Source of the DNA: Prochlorococcus sp. AG-402-L18
Lineage (GTDB): Bacteria; Cyanobacteriota; Cyanobacteriia; PCC-6307; Cyanobiaceae
Assembly (NCBI GenBank): GCA_003216725.1
Contig: QCIL01000010.1
Coordinates: 1 to 49,039, forward strand
Length of the DNA: 49,039 nt
Reading direction: 5' to 3'
Shown: positions 9,170 to 18,507 of the stretch, piece by piece
How positions within the stretch are numbered: the first letter of the stretch is position 1
Layout: every line of letters begins with the position of its first letter
Notes under the pieces: model-generated
Databases searched by the model: none
What the model was told of the DNA's origin: nothing
What the model saw: only the letters and a program-made list of their open reading frames with translations
Translations under genes and position numbers: made by a program

Positions 9170-10072
9170 TTGATTTTCTATCATCGATTTAATTTCTTCA
9201 TAATTTATAAGATATTTATTCTTACAAAATTCACAAACCAACTCTGCTTTACCCTCTTTCTTGAGGATGTCCTCCAACTCTCTCCTATCAAGCATTTTCA
9301 TCGCATTTAAACTTCTTTCTTTGGAACACTTGCATTTAAAACTAACATCTTGGGAACGAGCTTTTTCAGAGATTGTTTTATCGTCAATATCGGGAAATAT
9401 ATTTTTAATTAACGAAAGAAGATTATCTTTTGACGTAAATAGGTCTTCGCTAAAAGAATTAATTTCTTTACACCTTTCTTCAAGTAGTGAGACAAGTAGA
9501 GGGTCAGTATCTTTTTTAGGTAGAACTTGAGCTAATAAGCCACCACTACAAATAACATTTTTATTTTGAATTTTTTCTCCAATAAATACAGCTGAGGGAG
9601 TTTGCTCTGAATGATATAAATATGAAGCTAAGTCTTCAGCAATATTTCCATTTACTAATTCAACAGTGCTTGTAAAGGGTTCTCCAAATCCATTATCTCT
9701 AATTACATTTAAATATCCTGTACCTAATGCTTTTGTAAAATCAAAAGAATATTTATTATTGCCTATTTTGACTAGGTCTAATTCTAAATTAGGGTTCCCC
9801 ACATAACCCCTAACTTTTCCATCTCTACCTGCATCAACTAGTAATCCCTTTAAAGGTCCGTCAGATCTAACTCTTAAAGTAACTCTTCCATGCATTATCT
9901 TCATTGAACTTGCTAAAAGAAGTGAAGCACTAAATGCTCTTCCTAAGATACAGGTTGTTAAATAAGAAAGATCGTGTCTTTTTTTAGCTTCTAAAGAAGA
10001 TTCTGTTGTTAAGACTGCAACTAATCTTATTCCTCCTTTTGCTGCAGTTGCCCGAACTATCCTATCTTTCAT
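9164..10072 (-). CDS. hslO: Hsp33 redox-regulated chaperone
   Basis: A 302-residue holdase activated by oxidative stress in the cytosol. The C-terminal redox switch is intact: CKC at 247/249 and CEFC at 280/283 give the four zinc-binding cysteines. N-terminal Hsp33 features such as [12 protein letters not shown] and GYVGNP are present. It lies downstream of an ABC ATPase gene with a 9-bp gap, so the two are probably cotranscribed. Confidence 0.95.
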   Translation of the reverse strand: MKDRIVRATAAKGGIRLVAVLTTESSLEAKKRHDLSYLTTCILGRAFSASLLLASSMKIMHGRVTLRVRSDGPLKGLLVDAGRDGKVRGYVGNPNLELDLVKIGNNKYSFDFTKALGTGYLNVIRDNGFGEPFTSTVELVNGNIAEDLASYLYHSEQTPSAVFIGEKIQNKNVICSGGLLAQVLPKKDTDPLLVSLLEERCKEINSFSEDLFTSKDNLLSLIKNIFPDIDDKTISEKARSQDVSFKCKCSKERSLNAMKMLDRRELEDILKKEGKAELVCEFCKNKYLINYEEIKSMIENQS

Positions 10073-10081
10073 AATTTTCTT

Positions 10082-10708
10082 TCAAAAGTTTTTAATTTTC
10101 CCTTTTTCCAGGACTAACATTCTAGAAGGCATTCCCTCAAATAAGGCAGGTTCATGAGTAACAATAATAATCGTATTTTTATTTTTTAGATCAAGAATTA
10201 AATTTTTCACATCATTTCTCATGGACCAGTCTAATCCAGCAGTTGGTTCGTCCAATAAAAGAATTGACGGGTTTCTAAGAAGCTGAACTGCTACAGCTAA
10301 TCTTCTTTGTTGTCCGCCACTAAGTTGTTCTGGTGGTTGTGTAAGGTTTAATTTCTGCAGACCTACCTTATTTAAAACTATTTCTATATTTTTTTCTCTT
10401 AAAGATTTATGGCCTATTTTTAATTCTTTACCAATGGTTGTACCTATAAAGTATCTTTCGGGAAATTGGAATACTACTCCACAAAACCATCTTCTTTTCC
10501 TAGAAGATAAAGTTTTATTTTTCCAAGTTATTTTTCCTTTTTGAGGATTTGTTAACCCGCTTATTATTTCGAGCAGGGTTGTTTTCCCAGAACCACTATC
10601 GCCACATATTAAGATGATTTCATTTTCATAAACCTTTAAATTTAGCTTGTCTATTATTTTTTTTTCACCAGTTTGGGGTTGATAAGATATTTCTTTTAAA
10701 TCAAGCAT
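10082..10708 (-). CDS. ABC transporter ATP-binding protein, ECF/CbiO-like
   Basis: A 208-residue ATPase subunit with Walker A GDSGSGKTT (36-44), Q-loop QFPE (81-84), signature LSGGQ (129-133), Walker B ILLLDEP (149-155) and the switch His in VTHEP. The QFPE Q-loop is typical of energy-coupling-factor (CbiO/EcfA) ATPases. No membrane partner is encoded beside it, so the substrate cannot be assigned; plant plastid NAP14/ABCI11 is a related orphan ATPase. It is followed by hslO. Confidence 0.85.
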   Translation of the reverse strand: MLDLKEISYQPQTGEKKIIDKLNLKVYENEIILICGDSGSGKTTLLEIISGLTNPQKGKITWKNKTLSSRKRRWFCGVVFQFPERYFIGTTIGKELKIGHKSLREKNIEIVLNKVGLQKLNLTQPPEQLSGGQQRRLAVAVQLLRNPSILLLDEPTAGLDWSMRNDVKNLILDLKNKNTIIIVTHEPALFEGMPSRMLVLEKGKIKNF

Positions 10709-10791
10709 TATTAATTAAGTTGTAGGTATGAATTTTAATCAAGTAATAACTTACTTATAATAGCTATAGAATTAAAAAGTTATTAGTAAAT

Positions 10792-11235
10792 ATGAATATA
10801 GTTTTTAGAGAAGTTGATCCTTTTAATTGTTGGATATGGATAAGGTTTTCAGAATCTCCAACTCAAGATGAAAAAAATTATTTAGATGGAGTTTTTGATA
10901 GTTGGTATGTTTTAGGGAGGTTAGGGGGATTTAACTCTGAAAATTTGCAAACGCATGAAGAGGGTACAGATCTTAGTTGGATGTCTTATGATAATGACCA
11001 AAAAAACGCATCTCTTCCAGCCTTAATGCATAATTTAGGTATTATGGAATATCAAAACCTGTGGGCTAGATGTTGGGTCGATTTTGGAACTTCAGATTCT
11101 TTATCAATAGATATATTAATTAATTCTTTGAATGAGATATCAAATAATTATGTAAAAATTGAAGAATTAATTATTGGTGGTGAAAATAATGATTGGGCTA
11201 TTGAAGAACATGAAGACTTGGTTTTCAAAGATTAA
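10792..11235 (+). CDS. DUF3531 family protein
   Basis: A 147-residue acidic soluble protein. The opening FREVDPFNCWIWIRF and the later WARCWVDFGTSDSLSIDILINSL match my memory of DUF3531, found in cyanobacteria and plastid-bearing eukaryotes with no firm function. It is first in a tight plus-strand run with rsmE (10-bp gap) and the DUF92 gene (6-bp gap), suggesting an operon. Confidence 0.8.
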   Translation: MNIVFREVDPFNCWIWIRFSESPTQDEKNYLDGVFDSWYVLGRLGGFNSENLQTHEEGTDLSWMSYDNDQKNASLPALMHNLGIMEYQNLWARCWVDFGTSDSLSIDILINSLNEISNNYVKIEELIIGGENNDWAIEEHEDLVFKD

Positions 11236-11245
11236 GTGTTTTTAG

Positions 11246-12019
11246 ATGGAAGACTTAACAAGATTAATTATTTCCCATGAAAGAATTTTAAACATAAAGA
11301 ATAACAATTTAGAACTTACTAATGATGAAGCTCATTACATAAATAAAGTAATGAGGATAAAAACAGGTAAAGAAATATTTATAACTAATGGGGAGGGTTC
11401 ATTATGGAAAGCTATAAAAGTTGAAAATAATTGTTTAAATATTAGTGAATTACAAAAGCCTTATTTATTTAAAGAACAAGAAATTTACTTATTAGGAATA
11501 GCTGTTGTTATACCAAAAAGTGGTTTTGAGGATATTTTAAAAATGTGTACTGAAATAGGAATTGATTTTATACAACCATTATTTTCGGAAAGACAGGTAA
11601 ACAAAAATTTAAATTTTTCGAGAAAACTTTTGAGATGGAATTCAATTATCAAAGAAGCAGTTGAGCAAAGTGAGAGATTATGGAAACCATCTCTTTTAAA
11701 TGGTATGGATATTATGGATTGGCTAAAAAGTAGAAATAATCAAGAAAGAGTTTCAATTTCTATAACTAGAGAAGAAACGAGATATGACTTAAATCAATGG
11801 TTAAGAAAAGAGCAAGAATTTGTAAATAAAAAAGGGAGTATTTTTTGGAATGTAATAGGCCCTGAGGGAGGTTGGTCCTCTAAAGAAATTAATTTTTTTA
11901 ATGAAAAAAATATTACCTTTGTTAAACTTTCTGACACTATCTTAAGAACTTCAACGGCTAGTATTAATGCATCATCAATTCTAAATCAGTGGAGAATTGA
12001 TTTGAAATTAATTAATTAG
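11246..12019 (+). CDS. rsmE: 16S rRNA (uracil1498-N3)-methyltransferase
   Basis: A 257-residue SPOUT-class methyltransferase modifying U1498 of 16S rRNA. The C-terminal knot motifs are clear: NVIGPEGGWS and LSDTILRTSTASINA (the usual LG-x-RILR-x-ETA region). The N-terminal PUA-like part contains NDEAHYINKVMRIKTG. The position between the DUF3531 and DUF92 genes with 6-10 bp gaps supports cotranscription. Confidence 0.92.
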   Translation: MEDLTRLIISHERILNIKNNNLELTNDEAHYINKVMRIKTGKEIFITNGEGSLWKAIKVENNCLNISELQKPYLFKEQEIYLLGIAVVIPKSGFEDILKMCTEIGIDFIQPLFSERQVNKNLNFSRKLLRWNSIIKEAVEQSERLWKPSLLNGMDIMDWLKSRNNQERVSISITREETRYDLNQWLRKEQEFVNKKGSIFWNVIGPEGGWSSKEINFFNEKNITFVKLSDTILRTSTASINASSILNQWRIDLKLIN

Positions 12020-12025
12020 ATAAAA

Positions 12026-12763
12026 ATGAGTTTGACTATAAATCAATTTTTTATAGGTTTTTGCATTAATTTTATTTTGATTAGTATTTTTTACAAGATT
12101 CCTTTGATGACTAAAGGAGGCTGGATAAGTGCTGGTATCTTAGGCACAATTTTGTGGGGATGTTTGTCCTGGCAGGGTTGGATGTCAGTTGTGATTTATT
12201 TATTATTTGGATCTCTCGTTACTAAAATAGGTTTTAAATTTAAAAAAGAACAAGGAATAGCTGAAAAAAGAGGTGGGAGAAGAGGTTTTGAAAATGTATG
12301 GGGCTCTGCAGCTACAGGATTATTCCTTGCCATGATGACTAAGTTTAATCCTGCAAACGAAGTTTTGTTTAAAGTAGGTTTTGCTGCAAGTTTTTCAGCA
12401 AAGTTGGCGGATACTTTTGGTAGTGAAATTGGGAAAAGATTCGGGAAAGACACATTTTTAATTACTTCACTTAAAAAGGTTGAGAGAGGAACTGAAGGAG
12501 GAATAAGTTTGGAAGGAACTTTAGCTAGTATTTTGGGATCAATATTTATGACTTTTATAATGCTTCTTCTATCAATTATTTCTACAAAATACCACTTCAT
12601 AATTGTTGCAACCTCGGGTTTTTTAGCCACACTTTCTGAAAGTATTATTGGTGCTAAATTTCAAGAAAAGTATAGATTAAGTAATGAAATGGTGAATGCT
12701 ATTCAGACAAGTATTGCTTCTGTTTTTGCTATATTTGCTATTATTTTATATTCTTATTTTTAA
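12026..12763 (+). CDS. DUF92 membrane protein, VTE6-like phytyl-phosphate kinase candidate
   Basis: A 245-residue protein with about six membrane helices. Conserved loops GGRRGFENVWGSAATG, AKLADTFGSEIGKRFGK and ERGTEGGISLEGTLAS define DUF92 (TIGR00297). The plant member VTE6 is a phytyl-phosphate kinase that recycles phytol for tocopherol or phylloquinone synthesis; assignment of that activity here is by homology only. It is last of a three-gene plus-strand run, ending convergently with the SGNH hydrolase gene. Confidence 0.85.
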   Translation: MSLTINQFFIGFCINFILISIFYKIPLMTKGGWISAGILGTILWGCLSWQGWMSVVIYLLFGSLVTKIGFKFKKEQGIAEKRGGRRGFENVWGSAATGLFLAMMTKFNPANEVLFKVGFAASFSAKLADTFGSEIGKRFGKDTFLITSLKKVERGTEGGISLEGTLASILGSIFMTFIMLLLSIISTKYHFIIVATSGFLATLSESIIGAKFQEKYRLSNEMVNAIQTSIASVFAIFAIILYSYF

Positions 12764-12784
12764 ATTAAAAATATTTGGAAAAAC

Positions 12785-13429
12785 TTAGGATTCCTTCCAT
12801 TTTGTAAGAATCTCCCAACTCTTCAGTCTTTGAAAAATCCAGAAATGGCCTTCGGAATTTAGATGAATTCCATCATGGGTAATCCAATTTTTACTCCTTT
12901 TATCAGAGAACATTTCTCTAAAAGTAGGAAGAAATGGGACATTCTGATTGAGGCATACTTCCTCCATTCTCCTTTCATAAGAATTACAAAAATTATTTGA
13001 GTACCATAAACATCCTGCGAACGGCATTTTGCTTTCATCAACTGGTGTCAGACCAATAACAAAAACATTTGTTTGGGAGTTCATTTCATTAATTAGTCTC
13101 TCTAATCCATATTCAAATCCATCTATATCTAATTGATGTCTTCCGTTTTTCTGACCAATTGCTGCAGTGTCATTAAGACCAACATTTAGCAGGATTGCTT
13201 TAGGTTTATTTCTTCTCGTTTCTCCTCTAGATGACCATTCTTTTTCCCATCTAGATGAAACTTTTTCTATCCCATCTCCCCTTACGCCAAGTTGATAAAT
13301 TACTGGCCCATTTTGGTTTTTGTACCAATCCTTTCTCAGCCTCTCACACCATCCGCCTCCTTCATCATCTCCCCATCCATAAACTGAGCTATCTCCAATT
13401 ACAACTAGCTGTTTTGGTAAACTAATCAC
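12785..13429 (-). CDS. GDSL/SGNH-family esterase
   Basis: A 214-residue soluble hydrolase with block I GDSSVYGWG (nucleophile Ser13), block III GLNDTA, and DGIHLNSEGH with D186 and H189 as the end of the catalytic triad. No signal peptide is seen, so it is probably cytosolic. The start is a GTG at 13429. The natural substrate is unknown. It lies just downstream (minus strand) of nothing obvious and ends 20 bp from the DUF92 gene. Confidence 0.88.
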   Translation of the reverse strand: MISLPKQLVVIGDSSVYGWGDDEGGGWCERLRKDWYKNQNGPVIYQLGVRGDGIEKVSSRWEKEWSSRGETRRNKPKAILLNVGLNDTAAIGQKNGRHQLDIDGFEYGLERLINEMNSQTNVFVIGLTPVDESKMPFAGCLWYSNNFCNSYERRMEEVCLNQNVPFLPTFREMFSDKRSKNWITHDGIHLNSEGHFWIFQRLKSWEILTKWKES

Positions 13430-13477
13430 TATAACCGGAAAAAATAATTACTTGATTCAACAAATTATTCTTACAAA

Positions 13478-14980
13478 TCAAGTTAAACTATTTTTGATTT
13501 TACCATTTATTAATTCGCCTACTATTGCGATGGAGCTATAAGCTATCAAAACTATGGTAACTTCTTGGAATGCAAAAGAACTTAGTGATTCTTGCAATTG
13601 CCAACCTAGACCAACACTTCCAATAACTCCGACAATTGCAGTTTCTCTAATAATTATGTCAGATCTATAAGCGCAATATGCTAAGTAACTTTTTGCTTGT
13701 TGAGAAAATAAACCTAGAAGCCAACTAGTCTTTTTTGAGATTCCTAAAGATTTCATTGCAATATAATATCTTTTATCTTGGCTATCTAAATTTGTCAAAA
13801 GTAATTTGCTTGTAATGCCAGCGTTGTGAAGACCTAATGTTAAAGCTGCTAAAGATAAAGAAGGATTATTAAAAGTTAATAGAGTTAGAAGTATTACAGG
13901 TGTAGGTATTAAACGTAATAAAAATGCAAAAAATTTTATAAAAATTATAGAAGTATTGTTGTCAAAAATTCCTATTAATAATGGAGGCAAACTAATTGCG
14001 ATTCCTGTTGATAAAAGACTTAAAATTATTGTTTCCAATATAAGTTTTAAGAAATCAAATAATCCTAAATATGAGCTTGATTTAAATAGAGAACTAACAT
14101 AATTAAAATTTTCAAAATTATTATTAAAAATAAAGTAAAGAAAATATGAAAAAGAAAATAAAATTGTTATAAAAAAAACTAAAATAAAAAATATTGACAG
14201 GATTTTATTTGTATTGTTAAATTTAATTTTTTTGAATATTAATCCAGAAAGAATTATCAAAATTGCTAATGACCATAAGTAAGTCCATAGCTCTCTAAAA
14301 TTCAAAGTTTGGAAAGATAACAAAATACTAGTACCTATTCCTCCAATCCCAAAAAGTCCTAAAATCACCGTACTTCTTATTGAACACTCTAATCGATATA
14401 AACCAAAGTTTTTAAATGTATTTATTATTGGATTCCATATTAAAGTTAATAAAGTAGAAAATTTAGGCGCATTTATTTGATTTATAGATTCAAAACTTTC
14501 GTATTTAATAGTTTCTAATTGTTCAGCAAAAACTTTTGAATTTACAGCAATATAAGGAATACATATAGCTATTATTCCTATTGAAAAATTTATGCCATAT
14601 ATTTGCATTAATAGTATTCCCCAAATTATTTCATGAATTGATCTTATTATTGTTAGAAAAACCCTTATTATGATGAAGAAAAAATTTGGAATATTAAAGA
14701 TTTTATAAAAAATATTTGAGGATAATATTCCAAAAATTGCCCCAAAAATAATACTTAATAACCAACTAAAAAAACCAATTAAGATAGTTTCATTTAATCG
14801 ATTAATTACGATAATAATAATTTCATTATCGATCTTGGGATTAAATGCAGAAATTAAGAATTCTTGGAATAATTTTAATCCTCCAAAATGAATATTGGTT
14901 ATTAATTGATACCCCAGAGGTATGCATACCAAAATTGGAAGAAAAGATAATGAAGTATAGTTAAATTTTAATTTATTCAA
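13478..14980 (-). CDS. phnE: phosphonate/phosphite-type ABC transporter permease (two fused domains)
   Basis: A 500-residue protein with about twelve membrane helices and two BPD_transp_1-type halves. The EAA-like loops lie near residues 150-215 (VFAEQLETIKYESFESINQ) and 395-460 (AMKSLGISKKTSWLLGLFSQQ). Typical PhnE subunits are about 260 aa, so this is a duplicated single-chain permease. It follows phnC by 4 bp in a phnD-phnC-phnE operon. Confidence 0.88.
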   Translation of the reverse strand: MNKLKFNYTSLSFLPILVCIPLGYQLITNIHFGGLKLFQEFLISAFNPKIDNEIIIIVINRLNETILIGFFSWLLSIIFGAIFGILSSNIFYKIFNIPNFFFIIIRVFLTIIRSIHEIIWGILLMQIYGINFSIGIIAICIPYIAVNSKVFAEQLETIKYESFESINQINAPKFSTLLTLIWNPIINTFKNFGLYRLECSIRSTVILGLFGIGGIGTSILLSFQTLNFRELWTYLWSLAILIILSGLIFKKIKFNNTNKILSIFFILVFFITILFSFSYFLYFIFNNNFENFNYVSSLFKSSSYLGLFDFLKLILETIILSLLSTGIAISLPPLLIGIFDNNTSIIFIKFFAFLLRLIPTPVILLTLLTFNNPSLSLAALTLGLHNAGITSKLLLTNLDSQDKRYYIAMKSLGISKKTSWLLGLFSQQAKSYLAYCAYRSDIIIRETAIVGVIGSVGLGWQLQESLSSFAFQEVTIVLIAYSSIAIVGELINGKIKNSLT

Positions 14981-14984
14981 CGAA

Positions 14985-15725
14985 TTAATATATTTTGTCT
15001 AAGTGGATCTTCTTTAAGTTAGTTGTTTTAATATTGAAAAAAATTTTACCATCCCTTATTCCAATAACTTTATCGAAATCGTTCAGCAAATCTAATCTAT
15101 GTAATGCTACTAATGTTGTCTTTGGGGAATTTTTTTTATTATTTTTATCTACATTATCTAGCAGCAGGTTTTTAATTGTTGTTATCAATTTTGGATCTAG
15201 ATTATTAAAAGGCTCATCCGCAAGTAATATATTTGATCCTTGAATTAATGATCTAGCTATAGCCACCCTTTGTTTTTGTCCTCCAGATAGTTCTCTGATT
15301 TTTTTGTCGTAAATAGAGCTATGAAGTCTACATAATTGCATATATTTATGAGCCTTCTTAAAAGAACTTATATTTAGCAAATTTTTTAAAGCGAAATAAA
15401 AATTACTTTCCGCTAATAGTCCACAATTAACGTTTTGTTCTGCTGTGAGATCTTCTATTAATCTTAAATCTTGCCAAATAGTTGTTATTTTGCATTTTTG
15501 CTTTCTATCTAATTCCTCGAAACTTCTATTAAATAATTTAACCACACCTTGAGTTGGCTTGATAGTGCCATTAAGCACTGATATTAGGGTAGTTTTTCCT
15601 GAACCGCTTTTACCTAAAAGTGCAATTTTCTCCCCTGAATTTATTTTTAAATTTACTTTATTTAAAATCAGATTATTTTTGTATTTATAAGATATATTTT
15701 CTAATTCTAAGAGAGTATTATTCAT
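14985..15725 (-). CDS. phnC: phosphonate/phosphite-type ABC transporter ATPase
   Basis: A 246-residue ATP-binding subunit with Walker A LLGKSGSGKTT (36-46), signature LSGGQKQR and Walker B NILLADEP, followed by an H-loop (VALHRLD). Its start overlaps phnD's stop by 4 bp (ATGA) and phnE follows by 4 bp, indicating translational coupling. It energises uptake across the inner membrane. Confidence 0.9.
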   Translation of the reverse strand: MNNTLLELENISYKYKNNLILNKVNLKINSGEKIALLGKSGSGKTTLISVLNGTIKPTQGVVKLFNRSFEELDRKQKCKITTIWQDLRLIEDLTAEQNVNCGLLAESNFYFALKNLLNISSFKKAHKYMQLCRLHSSIYDKKIRELSGGQKQRVAIARSLIQGSNILLADEPFNNLDPKLITTIKNLLLDNVDKNNKKNSPKTTLVALHRLDLLNDFDKVIGIRDGKIFFNIKTTNLKKIHLDKIY

Positions 15726-16615
15726 CTAATTTTCCTTAATTTCCTCCCGATATCCTCTATATTTTTATAGTCTCTTGCTTCTGCATTAATAAATCTTTTT
15801 GCATTGAACATATCTAATATCTGTTTATGTGATTTTTGATTTATATCTAAATTTAGAATTACTGATTTAAGTTTTTTTGTAAACCCTTCCCCGAATCTAT
15901 TTTCAAGATCCCCTTGCGCCACCCAATGATAATCAACATATTCTGGGGTGATCCAGAATAATTCTAAATTACTTGTTTTTTGGGGATTATTTTTAAGATT
16001 GTTTTCCAAAACTTTTTTATTTAGAGCTCCAGCATCAAATGCACCACTATTAACTAAAGCTATAGTGGCGTCGTGACTCCCACTAAAACCTGCTTTTTTT
16101 CCTTTAAAGTGTTTAATTTCTACCCCTGCTTGATTTAAGAAATATTCTGGCATTAATCTTCCAGAAGTTGAGTTTTCAGAGCCAAAAGTAAATCTTAAAT
16201 TCTTTAGTTTTTTAAGTCCTTTAATGTTTGAAATCGAGTTAAGCGCTAAATTTTTGTTTACTATAAAAACACTTTTAAATTCCTTATCGATATCTCTTTG
16301 AGCTATGACAATTGAATTAGGAGTTTGTAATCTTGCTTGAACTCCTGATAAACCGCCAAACCAAACTAAATCTAAATCTTTAGTTCTAAATCCAGTTACT
16401 GCTGCAACATAATTAATAACAGGAATGTATTTAACTTCTACATCAAGTTGTTTGGATAATTCTTTTGAAAATAAATTAAATCTTTTGTCCAAAACATCTT
16501 GGTTTTGATCAGGTATTGCTCCAACTTTTAAAACTTTGGGATTTGAAAATACAGGTGATGAAAAAATAGAAAATAATAGAGATGAACTTAGTAGGATATT
16601 TTTTAAATTAAACAT
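15722..16615 (-). CDS. phnD: phosphonate/phosphite-type periplasmic binding protein
   Basis: A 297-residue binding protein with a signal peptide (about 1-24, cleavage near SPVFS-NPK). The mature start LKVGAIPDQNQ and the ligand-loop regions DLVWFGGLSG and GFSGSHDATIALVNSGAFDAGAL are hallmarks of the PhnD/PtxB family. Prochlorococcus members are known to bind phosphite or methylphosphonate with differing affinity; the ligand here cannot be read from sequence. It is first of the phnDCE operon, 12 bp after the aminotransferase stop. Confidence 0.9.
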   Translation of the reverse strand: MFNLKNILLSSSLLFSIFSSPVFSNPKVLKVGAIPDQNQDVLDKRFNLFSKELSKQLDVEVKYIPVINYVAAVTGFRTKDLDLVWFGGLSGVQARLQTPNSIVIAQRDIDKEFKSVFIVNKNLALNSISNIKGLKKLKNLRFTFGSENSTSGRLMPEYFLNQAGVEIKHFKGKKAGFSGSHDATIALVNSGAFDAGALNKKVLENNLKNNPQKTSNLELFWITPEYVDYHWVAQGDLENRFGEGFTKKLKSVILNLDINQKSHKQILDMFNAKRFINAEARDYKNIEDIGRKLRKIR

Positions 16616-16627
16616 ACCTTTTTTTAA

Positions 16628-17824
16628 TTAATAGTATTCAGATATTGCTTTTTCAATCCTTTGCAGTCCATCTTTTATTTTAATTTCTGAAGCTGCACAA
16701 GATATTCTTATACATTGATCATGCCCAAAAGCTTTTCCAGGTACAACAACTAATCCGTAATCTTGAAGAGCTTTATTGCAGAAATCAATAGAAGTAATTG
16801 AGGAGTTAGGTAATTTGGGAAATGCGTAAAATGCTCCATTAGGTTCTTCAATATAAATCCCATTTATATTGTTAAGGCCCTCATAGAGAATCCTTCTTCT
16901 GTGATCATAATGGCTATTTATCATTGAGAAAAACTCATTATTAATTTTTAAAGCCTCCAAAGCACCTTTTTGAACAAAAGAGCAAACATTACTTGTACTT
17001 TGACTTTGTAATGCTGAGGATGCTTTGATTACATCTTTGGGACCTACTAAATAACCTATCCTCCAGCCAGTCATAGCCCATCCTTTCGCAAACCCATTTA
17101 TTATAAAAATCCTATCTTTTAAGTCATTTGCTAATGAAGATAAACTGTAGTGTTTAAATTCTTTTTTAAGGATGAGTTCGTAAATCTCATCAGAAAGAAT
17201 ATTGATATTTGGATTTTCTCTGGCTAAATCAGCAATTTGTATTAATTCTTCCTTTGACATAACTCTTCCAGTAGGATTATTAGGAGAATTGATAACTATA
17301 AATTTAGTTTTTGAAGAGATTTTAGACTTCAAGTCTTTTATATTTATTTTAAATCCATCTTCAGCAGAAGAATTTGTAAAAATTGGCTTCCCACCCGCCA
17401 ATCTAACCATCTGGGGGTAACTCAACCAATATGGAGAAGGAATAATAACTTCATCTCCAGTATTTAACAAGACTTGGAAAAGATTATATATTGCCTGCTT
17501 AGCACCATTTGTGACCATTACATTTTCAAATTCATAATTTAAATTGTTTTGAATTTGAAGTTTATTTGCAATTGCTTTTCGGAGATCTAAATTGCCCGCT
17601 GCGGGCCCGTACTTTGTGAATCCATCAAATATAGCTTTACTTGTAGCCTCTATAACTACTTTTGGGGCATCAAAATCAGGTTCTCCTGCACTTAAATTGC
17701 AAATGTCAACTCCTTCTGCAGATAATTGATTTGCTTTAGCACTTATCTGCAATGTAAGAGAAGGCTCAATTGAAAGTGCCCGATCAGATAAATTAACTTG
17801 AATCATTGACTTATGACTTTTCAA
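16628..17824 (-). CDS. aspC: aspartate aminotransferase, class I PLP-dependent
   Basis: A 398-residue fold-type I aminotransferase. The PLP lysine is K247 in NGFAKGWAMTGW; NSPNNPTG (179-186) and SDEIYE (211-216) provide cofactor contacts, and the C-terminal CIRISCA segment carries the substrate-carboxylate Arg. It belongs to the Ib subgroup, so aspartate or prephenate are both possible amino donors/acceptors. M7 is an alternative start. It precedes phnD by 12 bp; whether transcription reads on is unclear. Confidence 0.9.
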   Translation of the reverse strand: MKSHKSMIQVNLSDRALSIEPSLTLQISAKANQLSAEGVDICNLSAGEPDFDAPKVVIEATSKAIFDGFTKYGPAAGNLDLRKAIANKLQIQNNLNYEFENVMVTNGAKQAIYNLFQVLLNTGDEVIIPSPYWLSYPQMVRLAGGKPIFTNSSAEDGFKINIKDLKSKISSKTKFIVINSPNNPTGRVMSKEELIQIADLARENPNINILSDEIYELILKKEFKHYSLSSLANDLKDRIFIINGFAKGWAMTGWRIGYLVGPKDVIKASSALQSQSTSNVCSFVQKGALEALKINNEFFSMINSHYDHRRRILYEGLNNINGIYIEEPNGAFYAFPKLPNSSITSIDFCNKALQDYGLVVVPGKAFGHDQCIRISCAASEIKIKDGLQRIEKAISEYY

Positions 17825-17968
17825 ATATGACTTTTAATAATGACAAATGCATAAATTAAGAATAAATAAAACTATCACATAATGGTTGAATTTAGTTCAT
17901 TTTCTTAATCTATTTTATTTTCATCTTGTGAGTTCTTAAGATAAAAAATATTTAAAGTTTTATTTTCC

Positions 17969-18472
17969 GTGAAAAGGTTAGTTATTGGGAGAGGAAGTGT
18001 ATTTGCAGATTTGTTAATAATTGGTGAGGCACCTGGAGCACAGGAAGACTTAGAAGGAAAACCCTTTGTCGGCAAATCTGGCAAATTGTTAGATGAATTA
18101 TTGCAAAAGGCAGGGATTGATTACAAAAAAAATGTTTATTTTTGTAATGTAATAAAATGTCGTCCGCCAAACAATAGAAAACCTACTGCAAGAGAAATTA
18201 ACATACAAAAGCCTTGGTTATTAAAACAAATAGAACTAGTTGATCCAAAGTTTATAATTCTTACTGGCTCTACTGCTATGAAAACGATTTTGGAAGTTAA
18301 AGATCCTATAAGTAATTTAAGAGGTCAATGGATTAAAAAAGATGGGAGAGAAATTATGGCAATTTTTCATCCATCTTATTTGTTGAGATTTCCTTCAAAA
18401 GAAATCAATAAACCTTACCATCTAACTTTGAAAGACCTAGAGAATGTAAGGGGTAAACTATATGCCGTATAA
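17969..18472 (+). CDS. family 4 uracil-DNA glycosylase lacking most Fe-S ligands
   Basis: A 167-residue protein from a GTG start. Motif A GEAPGAQED (19-27), the NVIKCRPPNNRKP segment (60-72) and motif C HPSYLLR (134-140) identify family 4 UDG, which removes uracil from DNA. Known members have an N-terminal Cys pair and a fourth Cys about 16 residues after the KCRPP cysteine, together holding a [4Fe-4S] cluster. Here the N-terminal Cys pair is absent (an in-frame stop sits 24 bp upstream of the start), and the fourth position reads QKPWL. Only C64 of the expected set remains (C59 is extra). Confidence 0.85.
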   Translation: MKRLVIGRGSVFADLLIIGEAPGAQEDLEGKPFVGKSGKLLDELLQKAGIDYKKNVYFCNVIKCRPPNNRKPTAREINIQKPWLLKQIELVDPKFIILTGSTAMKTILEVKDPISNLRGQWIKKDGREIMAIFHPSYLLRFPSKEINKPYHLTLKDLENVRGKLYAV

Positions 18473-18507
18473 TTTAATGAAATCCTTTTTGAATATCAAG
18501 AATTTTA

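Noticed and set aside
12196..12630. 144-codon minus-strand frame inside the DUF92 gene
   Set aside because: It is a shadow of a well-supported membrane protein frame on the opposite strand.
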